Of a stretch of DNA of 64,000 nt, positions 35,535 to 48,379 are shown in pieces. The DNA lies in the NCBI GenBank assembly GCA_011799875.1, contig CM022303.1, positions 422,648,483 to 422,712,482 of the forward strand, written 5' to 3'. Source of the DNA: Thinopyrum elongatum. Its lineage: Eukaryota; Streptophyta; Magnoliopsida; Poales; Poaceae. Numbering within the stretch: position 1 is the first letter of the stretch; each line of letters starts with the position of its first letter. A model generated the notes under the pieces. That model was not told the DNA's origin and did not search any database. It was given only the letters and a program-made list of their open reading frames with translations. Both the position numbers and the translations under genes were made by a program.

Positions 35535-35740
35535 ACTCTGTTGCTATAGTTCAGGGAGGCAGGCCCTTTGTCCTATCATTTATTTCCTTTTGGGTTCATT
35601 CTGTGTCCTACCAAACTTGTGTGAGTGCTCAGTGGGCTCTGAGGATGATTTGAACTATCTTTTGAAGTGTTCTGGTTATGTTGTGTGCCAGTATTATTAT
35701 GTGATACTGTGGTTGGCCCCTTATCTCTCAATATTTTACA

Positions 35741-37306
35741 ATGTATGCCTCTCTTAATAAGGACTGGAAAGTACTCTGCTGGAATGTCAGAGGACTCAAT
35801 TCTGAAATTAGACAGAGGGCTGTGAGAGCCAAAATTGAGGAAAGCCAATGTTCTGTTGTTTGCTTACAGGAAACAAAGTGTGATTTCTTTGATCAGAGAT
35901 TTATCAGGAAATTTTGCCCCAAAAGATTGCATACTCTCCTTCTGTGGGTGCTTCTGGAGGAATTATTGTGTTATGGTGTTCCTCTGCTTTAACTGGTACA
36001 CTTGTTGAATTACAAAGTTTTGGCATCATCATAAATTTCACTTCAACCCATAATAACCAATCATGGACTTTGGTTAATGTTTATGGACCCTGCCAGGGAG
36101 AACTTAGAGATTCTTTTGTGCACTGGTTATATGACATTCAAATCCCACAAGATGATCTATGGTTATTTTTAGGAGATTTTAATTTTATCAGATCTGTGGA
36201 TAATAGAAATATGCCAAGAGGTGATATCAATGATATGTTCATTTTTAATGAAATTATTAGCCACTTGGGTCTTATTGAGTTGCCTTTAAAGGGAAGATCA
36301 TATACTTGGTCAAATATGCAGGAAACACCTCTACTGGAGCAGCTTGATTGGTTTTTTTACCATACCAACATGGACTGGGGAATACCCTAATACAATGGTG
36401 TACCCTCTAGCTAAGACTAGCTCTGATCATGTGCCATGTGTGGTCTCCATTTCCACCTCCATACCCAAAGCAAGGATTTTTCGTTTTGAAAATTACTGGG
36501 TGGACATGCCTGGGTTTATGGAGTGTGTTCAGCTCTCTTGGTCTGCCCCCACAAAAAAGACAAATTCTGCTGCCATTCTTACTGAAAAATTCAAAAGGCT
36601 AAGGACAGATCTTAAGAAATGGCATACATGTTTATCTAGATTAAAACTTCTGATGAATGCTTGTAATGGAGTTATCCTAGCCTTTGATAATTTGGAGGAG
36701 CAAAGACCCCTATCTAGGCCAGAATTCAATTTCAGAAAGATTGTCAAGTTGCATCTTGAAGAGCTTCTTCATCTTCAGTACATTTATTGGAAACAAAGAT
36801 GCACCATCAGATGGATAAAAGTGGGGGAAGAGAACTCCAAGTTCTTTCAAGCAATGGCAACTGAGAGATTTAGAAGGAATACTATCTCCAGTTTAATTAA
36901 TGATGATGGTTTGTCTTTGTCCTCTCACAATGCTATGGCTAGACTCCTTTGGTCTTCATATAAAGATAGAATGGGAGTTTCACATGGGATTGACATGTTG
37001 TTTGATCTGGAGGATTTGATTCAACCTGTCCCTGGGCTTGAGAGTTTGTCAGAGCCTTTCTCTGATGAAGAGATTAATGAGGTATTGAAGCACCTACCCC
37101 AAGACAGAGCACCAGGACCAGATGGGTTTACTGGGTTGTTTGTAAAGAGATGTTGGCATATAGTTAAGGATGATTTCCTCAAGTTAATTTCTGACTTCTA
37201 TGAAGGAAGAATTTCTCTGTAGAGTATAAATGGGTCCCTAGTGACACTCATCCCTAAAATTTTATCTCCTGAGGGGCCAAATGATTATAGGCCAATCTCT
37301 CTTACT
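35741..37306 (+). pseudogene. LINE ORF2, 5' part: endonuclease and start of RT
   Basis: The ATG at 35741 starts M-Y-A-S-L-N-K-D-W. Apurinic-type endonuclease motifs follow: C-W-N-V-R-G-L-N, then L-Q-E-T-K (catalytic Glu), G-D-F-N and S-D-H-V-P (catalytic Asp-His). Frameshifts occur near 35925-35940 and 36350-36385, and an amber stop at 37220-37222 where relatives have Gln (Q-S-I-N-G-S-L). The RT lead-in, L-P-Q-D-R-A-P-G-P-D-G-F, is present at about 37095. The reading continues through P-N-D-Y-R-P-I-S-L and is cut after T-N-T by the gypsy element (TSD AATAC). Confidence 0.9.
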
Positions 37307-37311
37307 AATAC

Positions 37312-38184
37312 TGTCGGGGCACGACACCTATGGGATCCCGAGAGACCCCTTTTACGATTCAGCGGGGGGAGAGGTACACGCAAAGAGCAGAACCGGTGAC
37401 CGACGCGTGAGGTTTTTACCCAGGTTCGGGCCGCTGATCAGCGTAAAACCCTACTCCTGCTTTGTGTTCTTATTGATGTTCTTGAGCCCAGCCTTCAGGA
37501 GCGCTCGCAATGAATAGTGCGTTCAAAGAGCAGCTACGCATGCAGAATGGGCCAGAAGTTCTCCTCCTCTGTAGCAGTTGCCTTGGGCCTCCTTTTATAT
37601 GCTCAAAGGGGTCTCCACAGTGGCAAAATGTACATACATTGAGGTGTAAAGTAGCTACAGGGTATCATACCTAATCCCTGACGGATTAGGACAAGCGCAT
37701 TTAATGCACCGTGAGGTGTCCGTTTAGGTGTCCTCACTTTCTTGGGGATGGAAAAAGGGGCCATCCCATCAGCACCGCTTAAGCTCTCCCCTACTAGCGC
37801 GCCGCCACGCATCCATGGAAGCAGCCAGAATGTCAGACTCGTCACTGTTCCGAAGCGGTGGCACAGTGGCAGAACCTCGCCAGGCGCCGAAACTTGCTGG
37901 GCGCCAAGCCTTGCCGGGCTCCGATCCTTGCCGGGCGCCAAGCCTTGCCGGGCGCCGATCCTTGCCGGGCTCCTCAGGCCACCCCGGCAAGGATCTTGCC
38001 GGGGAGGCTGGTCTTCGATTTCCAGCTTTGCTTATTTGCTGATTCTCAGATCTCTGACTCGATGATTTCCTTGATGACTTAAATCGACCTCGAGCTGGTC
38101 CCGGCAAGCCTTGCCGCGAGGACGGCTACAATTGCCCGTGCACAAGTAAGGGGTACTAGTGGCCCAATACTTAGTACACCGACA
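37312..38184 (-). repeat. 3' LTR of the gypsy element
   Basis: 873 bp, TG...CA ends, about 98.6% identical to the partner LTR. It contains a 10-bp-arm inverted repeat (CCCCGGCAAG, 3-nt loop, CTTGCCGGGG; 37982-38004) and several CTTGCCGGG copies. ORFs inside are shadows. Confidence 0.97.
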
Positions 38185-38196
38185 GGAGCCCCCGGG
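38185..38196 (-). promoter_or_regulatory. Polypurine-like tract of the gypsy element
   Basis: The minus strand reads CCCGGGGGCTCC immediately inside the 3' LTR. It is only partly purine, so assignment rests mainly on position. Confidence 0.55.
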
Positions 38197-38422
38197 CCTG
38201 GGCCATACACGAGTGCGAGGCGTTGTTGGGCTAGGCCCAAACAGTGCACGGGCACGCGTGGCAGGGAATTAACTGCTCGCAAAGATCTTGTTTTACTGTG
38301 CCCCCCACTACGCGCACGGAGCGCGTGACGTGGGAAGCGTGCCAAAAAGGCTGCAAACTGTTTCGCGCTCACAGAGGCGCATTCATATTGGGGGATAAAC
38401 AAGGTGGCCCCGCTCCTTCCCC

Positions 38423-38430
38423 ATAAAAAG
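38423..38430 (+). promoter_or_regulatory. TATA-like box of the antisense gene
   Basis: ATAAAAAG at 38423-38430 lies about 160 bp upstream of the ATG at 38591 and within 250 bp of the LTR edge. Its direction is opposite to gag-pol. Confidence 0.45.
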
Positions 38431-38590
38431 GAGAAGTCGTGGAGGCGCAAACCCATTCACCCCCCTCTTCTTCCCAATCTGGCTATCACCATCGCCTTCC
38501 TCTGCTCGAGCTTAGAGCGAAATCTTCCTTCTCTTCTGCTCGCCGTTCCCGCACTCGTTCCATCCTCCTGCTTCCATCTCCATAGCTGCC

Positions 38591-41500
38591 ATGCCGCCCA
38601 AGACCAGCAAGGGCAAGGGCACAGACAAGGAGGCAAAAGCCGAAGTTCCGGAAAGCGAGCTGGTGAAGATGCGGAAGAGGCTCGTCATCTTCCCTCCGAC
38701 GCTTGACGCCGAAACCTTGAAGGGACGATACCAATGCATGTGGGCGAAGGGAACACAAGCCCACCCCGCCACACGCGTCATCCCAGGTGCCAATTCCAAA
38801 GGCGGATCGGACAGATACCCCTTCTTCACTGCGTACTTTTATTGCGGGCTCTGTCCACCTTTTTCCGATTTCTTCAACGATATCATGTATACATACGGCT
38901 TCCACCTTCTTGACTTCACGCCAAACGCCGTATTTTGCATGTCGATCTTTGCCCATCTTTGTGAAAATTTTGCCGGCGTGATCCCCAATTCTGCTCTTTT
39001 CCGCCACTATTTCTATCCTCGAATCCAAAAAGGAGAGGCTCTCTCTGGGTCTATTGCTTGGATTCCAAGGGCCTGGAACAAAGAGATATACCCAGATGGA
39101 GTTTATCGCGAAAAGTGGGATGAGTGGCGGGCCGAATGGTGCTGGATCCAGGAAGCAGATCCTCATCCTTTTTGCCATCCCCGGCGACAGAAGGTGGTCC
39201 GCGGCAAGGATTGGGGCGATCTCGCTGTAGAAGACGAGAAGCTCACAATCGCCACTACCAGAATCCTTCGCTTGAAGGCTGCCGGGCTGACAATGGAGAT
39301 GATCGGCTTCGACTTCCTCCGCCGCCGCATCGCCCCTCTGCAGAATAGGGGAAGGCCAGCCTGGGAGTATAAGAACGCAGCGGATGTCATGAGGCTGCGC
39401 CCCGGGCTGAACAACAACTTGACTGTTATGCAGCTTCGCGCTCTCCGCCAGAAGTTATTCCAGCGCGAAGACAAGCACCGGCTGCCGGCAAGGATCGTCC
39501 CCTTGTGCAACAACTCTGCGCTGGGGTCGATCATTGCTTTCTTGCCGATGTTCAATGCCCACGGCCTTGACCCAACTTGGGTCGAGCCAAGCGAGGAAGA
39601 AGCGCAGAAATTCTTCGACAATCTGACGGAAAAGCCCGTCCGGCAAGAGCCAGATCTTATTCGCGCCACCACGGATCAGGAGGTAGCATACATCGCTACC
39701 AGAGTGGAGGAAGCGAATCTTACCGCGGAGGCCGGCAGCGTTGGCTTCACAGAGTGGGAAGCCAGCGAGGCAGAGGTGGTAGTGGAGGCGAAGCCTGCCG
39801 GGGAAGAGAGCGGCGCAGCCGCTGAAATCTCGTCCGGCGAGGACTCAGTCAAAGAAGAAGAGACGCGAGAAGAGCCCCCTCCCCCGAAGAAGAAGGCGAA
39901 GCATGTTCTTCGAAAGGCTGCGTCTGACATCCCGGCAAGCCAGGCCTCTTCGAGCGGCGAAGCCCCCGGCAAGAAAGTGGCCGACAAGACCGGACTGCGG
40001 CAGGGGGCCCGTCAACAGCCTGCACGGCGTGCAAGGCCCGCACCAACGGCCACTGCTGGGGCGGCAGGGGGGTCTCGCACCACCGCACCGGAAGCTGCCC
40101 CGGTGCCTGCCGCAGCCAAGCGGCCTAGGACTCCTCCTCCGCCTCCCCACCCAGACACCGCAACGGAGGTCGAATTCGACATCTCCGGCTTTAGTCCAGA
40201 GCGAGAGGAAGAAGAGTAAGTACTTTGCCATAGCTTTTACCTTCCAATCTTGCATCAATTTTTACTGACTTGCTTGCATTGCTTCTGCAGTGACACAGAA
40301 ACCTTGCTAGAGAGGATGGCGAAGAGGTCAAGGACTTCTACGGGCGACGAGCCCCCGGCAGGCTCCACTAGCGTGCCAGAGACCGTCATCGTGAGCCCAG
40401 AGCCTAGTCCTCAGCGCAGCCCCCTGCGTAAGTTCATAGTCCCTTTTTCTGTTGGCTGGTGCCGAAGCTTCCATTCTTGTCGCTGACATCTTCGGGTTCG
40501 CAGGAGAAGAACGGCAACAAGGAGAGGATTGCCCCATTGTGCCTCCTTCATCGACCGCTCCGCCCACAAGCACATCTCCGGCAAGAGATCCTGCCGACGA
40601 GCCCGTCCGGGTTGAGGAGGAGCCGACAGGCACGGACTCCGGCAACCCACCCCCGGCAACCGGAGTTGCCGGGAGAGGCGAAGCCACCCCTCGACAGCCC
40701 GACGCAGGTACTCGATCGCCTCAAAGTGCTAGTTATTCTTTTCCCCTTACTTCTTTATCTTTGATCACTTCAAAATCTAAAAACTCGATCTTATTCTGAC
40801 CTTCTCCTTCTTCCTTCAGAGTTCTCTGAGATGGAACATATGGACGTCGACGCCGTCATCGAGGAGACCGCCAGGGATGCTGCTGCCGAAGCGGACAGGA
40901 TCCCTGCCAGCGAGGCCACCAAGGATGATGTTGCCGGGGCCGGTGATGCTCTTGACGGGGAGGCCGCCAAGACGGCACGAACAGAAATCGCGGAAGAACC
41001 TGCCGAAGAGGGCGACAGGGAGGCTGGGGACCATACTGACGGCATTCCTGCCGCAGGAGCGCCAGGCGCTGCATCGGCCGCGGAGCCCCCTGTCACTGGT
41101 GAGGCGGCCACTGAAGACCAGCCATCAACATCTGACGAGCCCTCATCCAGCAAGTACCTCAAAGTTGGCGAAAACCTATTCATCAACTTGCCAGGGACAG
41201 CAAGCACCGAGGCACCAGCCGAAGGAGAAATTTTCGAGGAAATTATTGCCGCTGCCGGGCTCGAAGTTGTTGACGATCCCAGCGCTAGCAGTGGCAAGTC
41301 TGAAGAGGATCGGCTCCTTCAGGCCATGGGCGAAAACTTCCGCAAACTCCAGGCTCTCCATCGTGCCCGAAAGGAGAAGGCGGACTCCAGAATGGCAGTT
41401 GTCGAGGCAGCCGAAGCGGATTTTCAAAGGCGCGTCGCACAAATGCAAATCTGGCATGCCGAGGCCCTTCAAGAGCTGGTTGCCGGTCGAGAACAAGTGA

Positions 41501-42528
41501 GCCAGCAGTGGAATGAGATCCTCCTGAAGCAATCAGACATGGAGAAGGCGCATGATGAAGCTGTTCAAAGGATTGCTGCCGAAGATGCCCTCCTGACGGG
41601 GCGCCGCGTTGCTCTTGATGCTCATGAGGAAGATCTCACTGCCCGTGAGCAGGCGCTCGCCGCCAAGCTTCGCAGCAAGGATGAAGACATTGAAAATCTT
41701 GTCGCGCGGCGGACCCAGGAGTTGGAGCAGAAGCACAAGGAGGCGCTCGAAGCTCTAACCGCAAGTCACGCCGGCAAGCTCAAGGAGGCCGTCGATGCTG
41801 CCGAAGCTGCAGAGGCCGCCAAGAACGAATTGAACGACAGAGTGAAGAGGCTGGAAACAGATCTCGAAGAGCACGGCAAGGAACTCTCGACGCTCAAGGG
41901 GGACAGGGAAAAAACCCTCCGCTCCTTGGCGGAGATGCAAGTTGCCCTGTCCGACAAGACCAAGCAGCTCTCCTCTGCGGCTGATAATATTGCGGTTCTG
42001 GAGCTGAAGCTGACCACGCTGCAGAAATCTCTCGAGGCCGGCAGGGCCCGTGAGAAGGCTCTACTCAAGGATCTCCAAGGAGAGAGGAACCTGCTCGAGA
42101 GCGCTGCCGCTGCCCAGGCTGAGTACGAGAAGGGAGTGGAGATCTGGACTGGCCGTCTCATCGCCACCGCGGAGAAGCTTACCGCAGAACTGTCAACCAT
42201 GGGCTTGTCGAACTTCAGATATTCTTCCGAGGAAAGAATATCTCCAAGCGCCAGGTTGACGATGTTCTTTGAAAGCATCATCAACGCGTTGAGGGCGCTC
42301 CAGTCCAGCCGGGCGACCCAACTGGCGAACGAGACTCGCCGGCTTTGCCGGGCCGTCCTTCGCAAGGTGCTCCTCAAGGTGGTGCACAGCAATCCCGGCG
42401 TCGACCTCTCCAGCGCACTCGGCCACCTACCAAAGGATGCAAATGTTGAGGCGCTTGAGAAGTACATCGCGCCGATCCTTGAGAAGGTGGACTCCATCAA
42501 AAGGGTCGAAGGCCAGCGTAGGGATTGA
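38591..42528 (+). CDS. Antisense accessory gene of the gypsy element, 4 exons, 1,224 aa
   Basis: On the strand opposite gag-pol, four exons splice in frame: 38591-40215, 40291-40427, 40504-40707 and 40820-42528. Donors are GTAAGT, GTAAGT and GTACTC and acceptors CTGCAG, TTCGCAG and CCTTCAG. The sum is 3,675 nt, 1,225 codons including the stop, with no internal stop. Exon 1 encodes a conserved region (about residues 45-250) with G-S-D-R-Y-P-F-F-T-A-Y-F-Y-C-G-L and D-I-M-Y-T-Y-G-F-H-L-L-D-F-T-P. It resembles the 'putative gypsy type transposon' family (Transposase_28-like, PF04195 from memory). An acidic, Ser/Pro/Ala-rich middle follows. Exon 4 encodes a long Glu/Ala/Lys coiled coil (about residues 810-1110) with a helical end. 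Extra antisense genes are known from Tat-lineage elements such as Grande. Function is unknown. Confidence 0.8.
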
Positions 42529-43336
42529 GTGCTTCCCTTTGATTCTTGCCGCCACCATCTCATGTAAAAGACAGTTAAGTCTCGAGTTAGGACTGCGGCA
42601 ACTCATGGATGTAATATAATTTAACTATGTTTAGGCTCATGCTAGCTATTTTCCTTGTCTGATTCCTTTATGTATGGAGTTCACCCTACGCCTACTGAAA
42701 AACTTGCCGGCGCGCAACCTGCCGCGAGCGCTGGGTGCGGGACTTCAGCAGCCTGCCGGAGGCGCAGCGGCCGGCAAGACTCCTTGGCGTTCTCAGTGCA
42801 GCCACTTAAATCGTTGAACGGACTCGAAACAAAATAAGGGCGCAACTGATTACAACAAGGGTTCCTTCGCGTGCAGATTTTCCATACAAGAGTCGGAATC
42901 ATCCAAGGAAATAACTTTGTAATAAAAGAAAAACTTGCTCTGAGTTTTTAGGACTTAGCTTTCTGTCTTTGTCCTTCCTCCGGCAAGCATACAATTCCGA
43001 ACGTCACCAACTGGTATTCATGTCTCCCTTCCCCCCCCCCCCTCGGCAAATGTGCACGCGAGGAATCCTTCTGCCTTTAAGAAAAAGAAAGAAGAGAAAA
43101 TGAAGAGATGAAACCTTGGCGGTTCGTTAGAACTTACCGGGATCAGGTGTTATACATCATCTTAGACAAACATGCATATATGAATGTGAACATGAGAATC
43201 AATAAGGAAATGTACAACACTTAAATTTATTCATCTGTGCTCAAGGTCTGCGCCTGGCTTTGTACAAAGGATCACATGCCTTGCCGGCAAGACTTGTACA
43301 AAAAGGTGGTTGCCGGGAGCCCCCGGCAACCGCGCC
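42529..43336. other. Gypsy non-coding spacer between antisense gene and pol
   Basis: 3' flank of both convergent genes. It contains CTTGCCGG motifs and a run of 12 or more C at about 43029-43042. No frame with a domain is seen. Confidence 0.6.
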
Positions 43337-46300
43337 TTATGGATAGAACTTGCGAAGATGTTCGATATTCCAGGAATTACTCACTGGAACGCCATCCTCG
43401 GTCTCCAGGCGGACAGCGCCAGGCCTGGTGACTCGTACTACCCAATAAGGGCCTTCCCACTTTGGCGTCAACTTGTTTGAATTCTTGGCGGACTGAATCC
43501 GTCGAAGAACAAGATCGCCTTCCTCAAAGCTTCGGGCATGAACCTTGCGGCTATGATAGCGGCGCAAAGCTTGCTGGTAGCATGCAGCTCGCACAGCAGC
43601 CTGAAGACGATTCTCCTCAAGGAGCACAGCGTCATCTTGCCGCAGTTGCTCTTGCTCGAGCTCATCATAAGCGAGCACTCGAGGAGATCCGTATATGAGT
43701 TCTGTGGGGAGAACCGCTTCTGCTCCATACACTAGAGCGAAGGGCGTCTGGCCGATGGCTCGATTTGGTGTCGTTCTGATTGACCAAAGAACCGCCGGCA
43801 ACTCATCAATCCAGCGTCTTCCGCACTTTTTCAGCCTGTCAAAAGTTCTGGTCCTGAGACCGCGCAGCACTTCAGCATTGGCCCTCTCCGCTTGGCCGTT
43901 GCTTCTCGGGTGAGCAATAGAGGCAAAACAAATCTTGCCGCCAAGGTCTTGGACGTACTGCATGAAGGTGCGACTTGTGAACTGCGTGCCGTTGTCGGTG
44001 ATGATCCTGTTAGGCACACCGAAACGGCAAACAATTCCTTTGAAGAACTTGACAGCCGACTGCGCCGTCACCTTCCTCACTGCTTCCACCTCCGACCACT
44101 TTGTGAACTTGTCGATAGCAACGTACAAGTACTCAAAGCCCCCGGCAGCACGGGGGAAGGGGCCCAGTATGTCGAGCCCCCAGACCGAAAATGGCCAGGA
44201 GAGAGGGATTGTTTGAAGAGCTTGAGCTGGCTGATGTAATTTCTTCGAATGAAACTGGCACGCTTCACACCTGGTTACTAGTGCAGTCGCATCCTGGAGG
44301 GCGGTGGGCCAAAAGAAACCTTGCCGGAATGCTTTCTCGGCAAGCGCTCTTGACCCTATGTGAGAGCCACACATGCCCCCATGTATCTCTGCCAACAGCT
44401 CTAGTCCATCCTCCCGAGGAATGCACTTCAATTTCACACCGTTTGGTCTCTTTCTGTACAGGACGTCATCGACGAATTTATACATAACAGACCGACGGGC
44501 TACTCTCTCCGCTTCTTCTTGTTCCTCAGGGAGTTCACCTGTCTGAAGGAAATGGACAATGTGCTGCGCCCATGCTGGAGCCTGAGGCTCGACGGCTAGG
44601 ACTAAAGGCATCTCCTCCGCCGGGGGGACGTTTGTCTCGACAGCAAGGGCCTGAGGCCCTGCCGGAGCCTGTTGTTCCTCAGCAGGCGTGTCAATCCCGG
44701 CAACTTCCTTGCCGGCGGCTCCGGGGAGCTCTGCCGGGAAGTACTGTCCAGAGTTCAACTTTCTTCTCTTTTCTTGCCGCGTCGATGGCGCCACGGATGG
44801 TTGAGTCAATTGGAGCACAAAAGTTCCTGGTTCCACAGGCAACTTGAGGGCAGCACGCTTTGACAGGTCGTCAGCAACGCTATTCTCGGCACGAGGAACG
44901 TGCTCCATTTGCAGACCGTCAAAGCGCTCTTCCAATTTCCTCACTTCATCTACGTAGGCTTGCATCAATGGGCTCTGATAGTTCTTGTTGACCTGCCTGA
45001 CGACAAGCTGTGAATCACCTTTGATAATGAGCTTTCTGATACCAAGGTCTGCCGCGATCCTGAGACCGGCAAGCAAACCTTCGTACTCTGCAGTGTTATT
45101 GGTCGAACTCTCCCGGGGAAAATGCATTTGGACTACATACTTGAGGTGCTCTCCGGTGGGTGCGACAAGCAGCACACCAACACCGGCGCCTTGCAGCAAA
45201 AAAGCCCCGTCAAAGTACATAACCCATTGCTGATCGGTTTCCTTGCCGGGGAGACTTGTTTCTTGAACTTCTTCGTCTGGCGTCGGGGTCCATTCTGCAA
45301 TAAACTCCGCCAAGGCCCTGCTCTGAATCGTCGAAGTACTTTCAAACTTAAGACCAAAGCTGGACAGCTCCAACGCCCACTCCACGATCCTGCCGGTTGC
45401 TTCCGGATTTTGCAAAATCCGTTGCAACGGAAAGCGAGTGACGACGGTGATCTCATGTGCTTGAAAATAATGGCGCAGCTTTCTTGAGGCCATAAGGAGG
45501 CCGAAAAGCAACTTCTGCACACCAGAATATCTTGATCTAGCCCCTTGTAAGAGGGAGCTAACAAAATAAACTGGGCGTTGCACCACCTTTTTCTTCTGCA
45601 CGGGCTCTTCTGTCTGCGCAGATCCCGTCTTGCCGGGATCATCCCTTGCCGGGGAAGATCTTGCCGCGCCATCTGGCGGTCCTGCCGCTGATGTTGCCTC
45701 CTCATCAGCTTCCCTCTGCGCCACCAGCGCAGCACTAACCACTTGATTTGTTGCCGCCAAATACAGCAGCAACGGCTCTTGTGGTTTAGGCGCAACTAGC
45801 GTCGGCGGAGAAGAAAGGTATTTCTTCAAATCTTGCAGCGCTGCCTCCGCTTCCGGAGTCCATTTCATTGGGCCTGCCCTCTTCAAAATTTTGAAGAAGG
45901 GCAGGGCGCGCTCAGCAGACTTGGAGATAAACCTGCTTAGAGCAGCAACACAGCCGGCAAGACGGCGCACATCCTTGACGCGTCTCGGCGCTTCAATTTG
46001 CTCAATGGCTTTGATCTTGTTGGGGTTCGCTTTGATTCCCCGGCAAGATACAAAGAACCCGAGGAGCTTGCCGGACGGAACACCGAACACGCACTTCTCA
46101 GGATTGAGCTTCAAGTTGATCTTGCGCAAGTTTGCGAATGTTTCTTCTAAATCTTGAATGAGCGTTGCTTTATCCTTAGTTTTGACCACTATATCGTCCA
46201 TATACGCCTCCATATTTCTATGGAGTTGTGGCTCAAAACCAATCTGGATTGCTCTGGCAAATGTTGAACCAGCACTTTTCAACCCGAAAGGCATCCGTAT

Positions 46301-46786
46301 AAAACAATACGTACCACATGGGGTGATAAAGGCGGTCTTCTCTTCATCTTCCTTTGCCATAAAAATCTGATGATATCCTGAATAGGCATCAAGGAAGGAC
46401 AGGAGATCACAACCAGCGGTGGCATCCACGATCTGGTCGATGCGCGGCAAGGGAAAAGGATCTTTTGGACAAGCTTTATTGATATATGTGTAATCGATAC
46501 AAAGCCTCCATTTCCCGTTCGCTTTCCGCACTACAACCGGATTAGCCAGCCAGGTTGGATGAAGCACTCCTTTGACCAGTCCTGCCGCCTCCAGCTTCTT
46601 AATTTCTTCGGCAATGAATTCTTGCTGCTCCAAGGCCTATTTCCTCACCCTTTGCTTGACGGGCCGCGCATGGGGATAGACAGCAAGGTGGTGCTCAATT
46701 ACTTTCCTGGGAACGCCGGGGATGTCAGACGGTTGCCATGCAAACACATCGACATTCGCCCGCAGGAAAGCAACGAGCGCGCTTTC
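43337..46786 (-). CDS. Gypsy pol: RT, dual RNase H, integrase; one in-frame amber
   Basis: The long frame 46633-43337 (about 1,098 codons) is preceded in the same frame by 46786-46640, with a TAG at 46637-46639 between them. RT has C-I-D-Y-T-Y-I-N-K and the catalytic Y-M-D-D-I-V-V (about residue 144). The usual RNase H follows RT. A second RNase H of archaeal type has Y-F-D-G-A, A-E-Y-E-G-L, G-D-S-Q-L and S-V-A-D-D-L-S-K; this dual arrangement is characteristic of the Tat lineage. Integrase has an H-H-C-C zinc part (I-H-G-G-M-C-G-S-H then C-E-A-C-Q), core Asp in L-D-I-L-G-P-F, Asp in I-T-D-N-G-T-Q-F and Glu in S-N-G-Q-A-E-R-A-N, and a G-P-Y-type C-terminus. All catalytic residues are present. 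Apart from the two ambers here and at 46787, the polyprotein looks functional. Confidence 0.9.
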
Positions 46787-48379
46787 CTATTTGTCATCTA
46801 GGGTGTAACTTATGGTGAAAGTTCCCCCCGTTCTGTCCTCCCTGGCAGGCACCTTCTTAGTTTCCGGCGGGGCAGCCTTGGACTTCTTGTTCTTGCCGGT
46901 GGAACTCTCTGGTACGTCCTCGACGGAAGCGCAGCACTCCGAGGAGGCGCGCTTGCCGGAGTTCGCGCCAAGGTTCCTGCCGGTCTTCTTCTTCCCTCCG
47001 GGAGTTCCAGCGGCAGGAGCAGATGCCTTGATGGCAGGTGCTGCAACTGCTTCCTGGTAAAGTTGGTCGGCACAGATGAGCGCATCCCTCTTGTCGGAAT
47101 GGATAGTGATGACGCCCAACGGCCCAGGCATCTTCAAGACGTTGTATGCGTAGTGTGATGCCGCCATGAACTTAGCCAGCGCTGGCCGGCCAAGGATCCC
47201 ATTGTATGACATGGGGATCTTGGCGACATCAAACACCACCTTTTCGGTCCTGAAGTTAAGCTCGCTGCCAAATGTTACCGGCAGCGTGATCTTGCCCTTA
47301 GGCTGGGTTCTTCCCGGGTTGACCCCTTGAAACGTACCCGTTTCCTCGAGGTCTTTGTCGGGAATCTGAAGCTTTGTGAGCACGTCTGGTGATATTAAGT
47401 TTAGGCCGGCCCCGCCGTCAACTAACATCTTCATCACCTTGAGGTTGCGAATTGTCGGGGAAACCAACAATGGCAAACACCCGACCGCAGTTGTGCGATC
47501 AGGGTGATCCTCGGCGTCAAAGATGATAGGCGTGCTGGACCACTTCAAAGGCCTACAAGCATCGGGGGATGGCTCTGCCGCATTAACCTCCCGCACCCAC
47601 TGTTTAAGTTGGCGGTGGGAAGAATGCAGCGAGGCACCCCCATCAATGCACATAGCCTCCGTAGCCTTCTGGAATTCCTGCTCACTGGATTCATCATCTT
47701 CTTCATCATCATCTCCTTCTTTATCTCGGCCCCGAGCGGGCCGATCCTTCTGCTGCTTGGCCTTGCCACGGCGACCTCCTCGGCCACCGCGTTTCTTGCC
47801 GGACCCCTGAGCACCATCTTGGGCCTTCTCCTTGTCTCGCCTCTCGTATTCGGCCTTCTGCTTCTCGGCAAGCTGCTCAACTTGCCGGCAGTCCTGGAGA
47901 TCGTGGCCCTTAGTGCGATGGATCTTGCAATATTGCTTGCCGGAGTTCTCCGACTTGTCGGCAGCCGCCAAGGCCTGACAGGAAGGGCACCCGGCAAGAT
48001 CCTTGCCGGGGGCGCTAACCTTGGCCTTCTTGGCGGCGCCGGGGTTGCCGGATTCCTCGACGGCAAGCACGGCCTTGCCTCCGCGCTTCCTATTCCGCCG
48101 CCGGCCTTTCCTTGACGGAGCCGCGGCATCTTCTTCTTCTGAGTCGCCTGTCGCACCAACAGCTTCACCGGGGAGTTGTCTCCCCTCTTCAGCTCGAGCA
48201 CACTTGTCGGCCAAAGTGTAAAGCTCGGCAATACTCCTGACTTTGTTCATCGCCAGCTCTTCCCGCATCCCGGCTGAATCTCTGCATAAACTTGCGCAAG
48301 GACTCGCCCTCCTTCTGAGGGATGATGTGCAAATCACTTTCTTGGCCAGGAGCTTGGTGGCCTCCAACAAAGGTGCCAA
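46787..48379 (-). pseudogene. Gypsy gag C-terminus and aspartic protease
   Basis: This frame joins pol through a TAG at 46787-46789. It encodes the gag C-terminal part (from about 48270 with M-R-E-E-L-A-M-N-K, then Y-T-L-A-D-K-C-A-R-A-E-E), a Lys/Arg/Gly-rich linker, a knuckle C-K-I-H-R-T-K-G-H-D-L-Q-D-C (C-x2-H-x4-H-x4-C, common in plant gypsy elements), an acidic stretch, and the protease with M-L-V-D-G-G-A-G-L-N. Protease Asp-Gly-Gly-Ala is the plant gypsy variant of D-T/S-G. The first residues to about 48270 overlap the other gag frame and are a shadow. Confidence 0.8.

Noticed and set aside
37728..38107. Several overlapping ORFs of 104-112 codons on both strands of the gypsy LTR, repeated at 50099-50478
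   Set aside because: They are translations of the LTR and its CTTGCCGGG repeats, present identically in both LTRs.
40791..42563. Long Ser/Ala-rich and other frames opposite or beside exon 4 of the antisense gene
   Set aside because: They are overlapping shadows of a coiled-coil-coding exon; only the plus-strand frame splices with exons 1-3.
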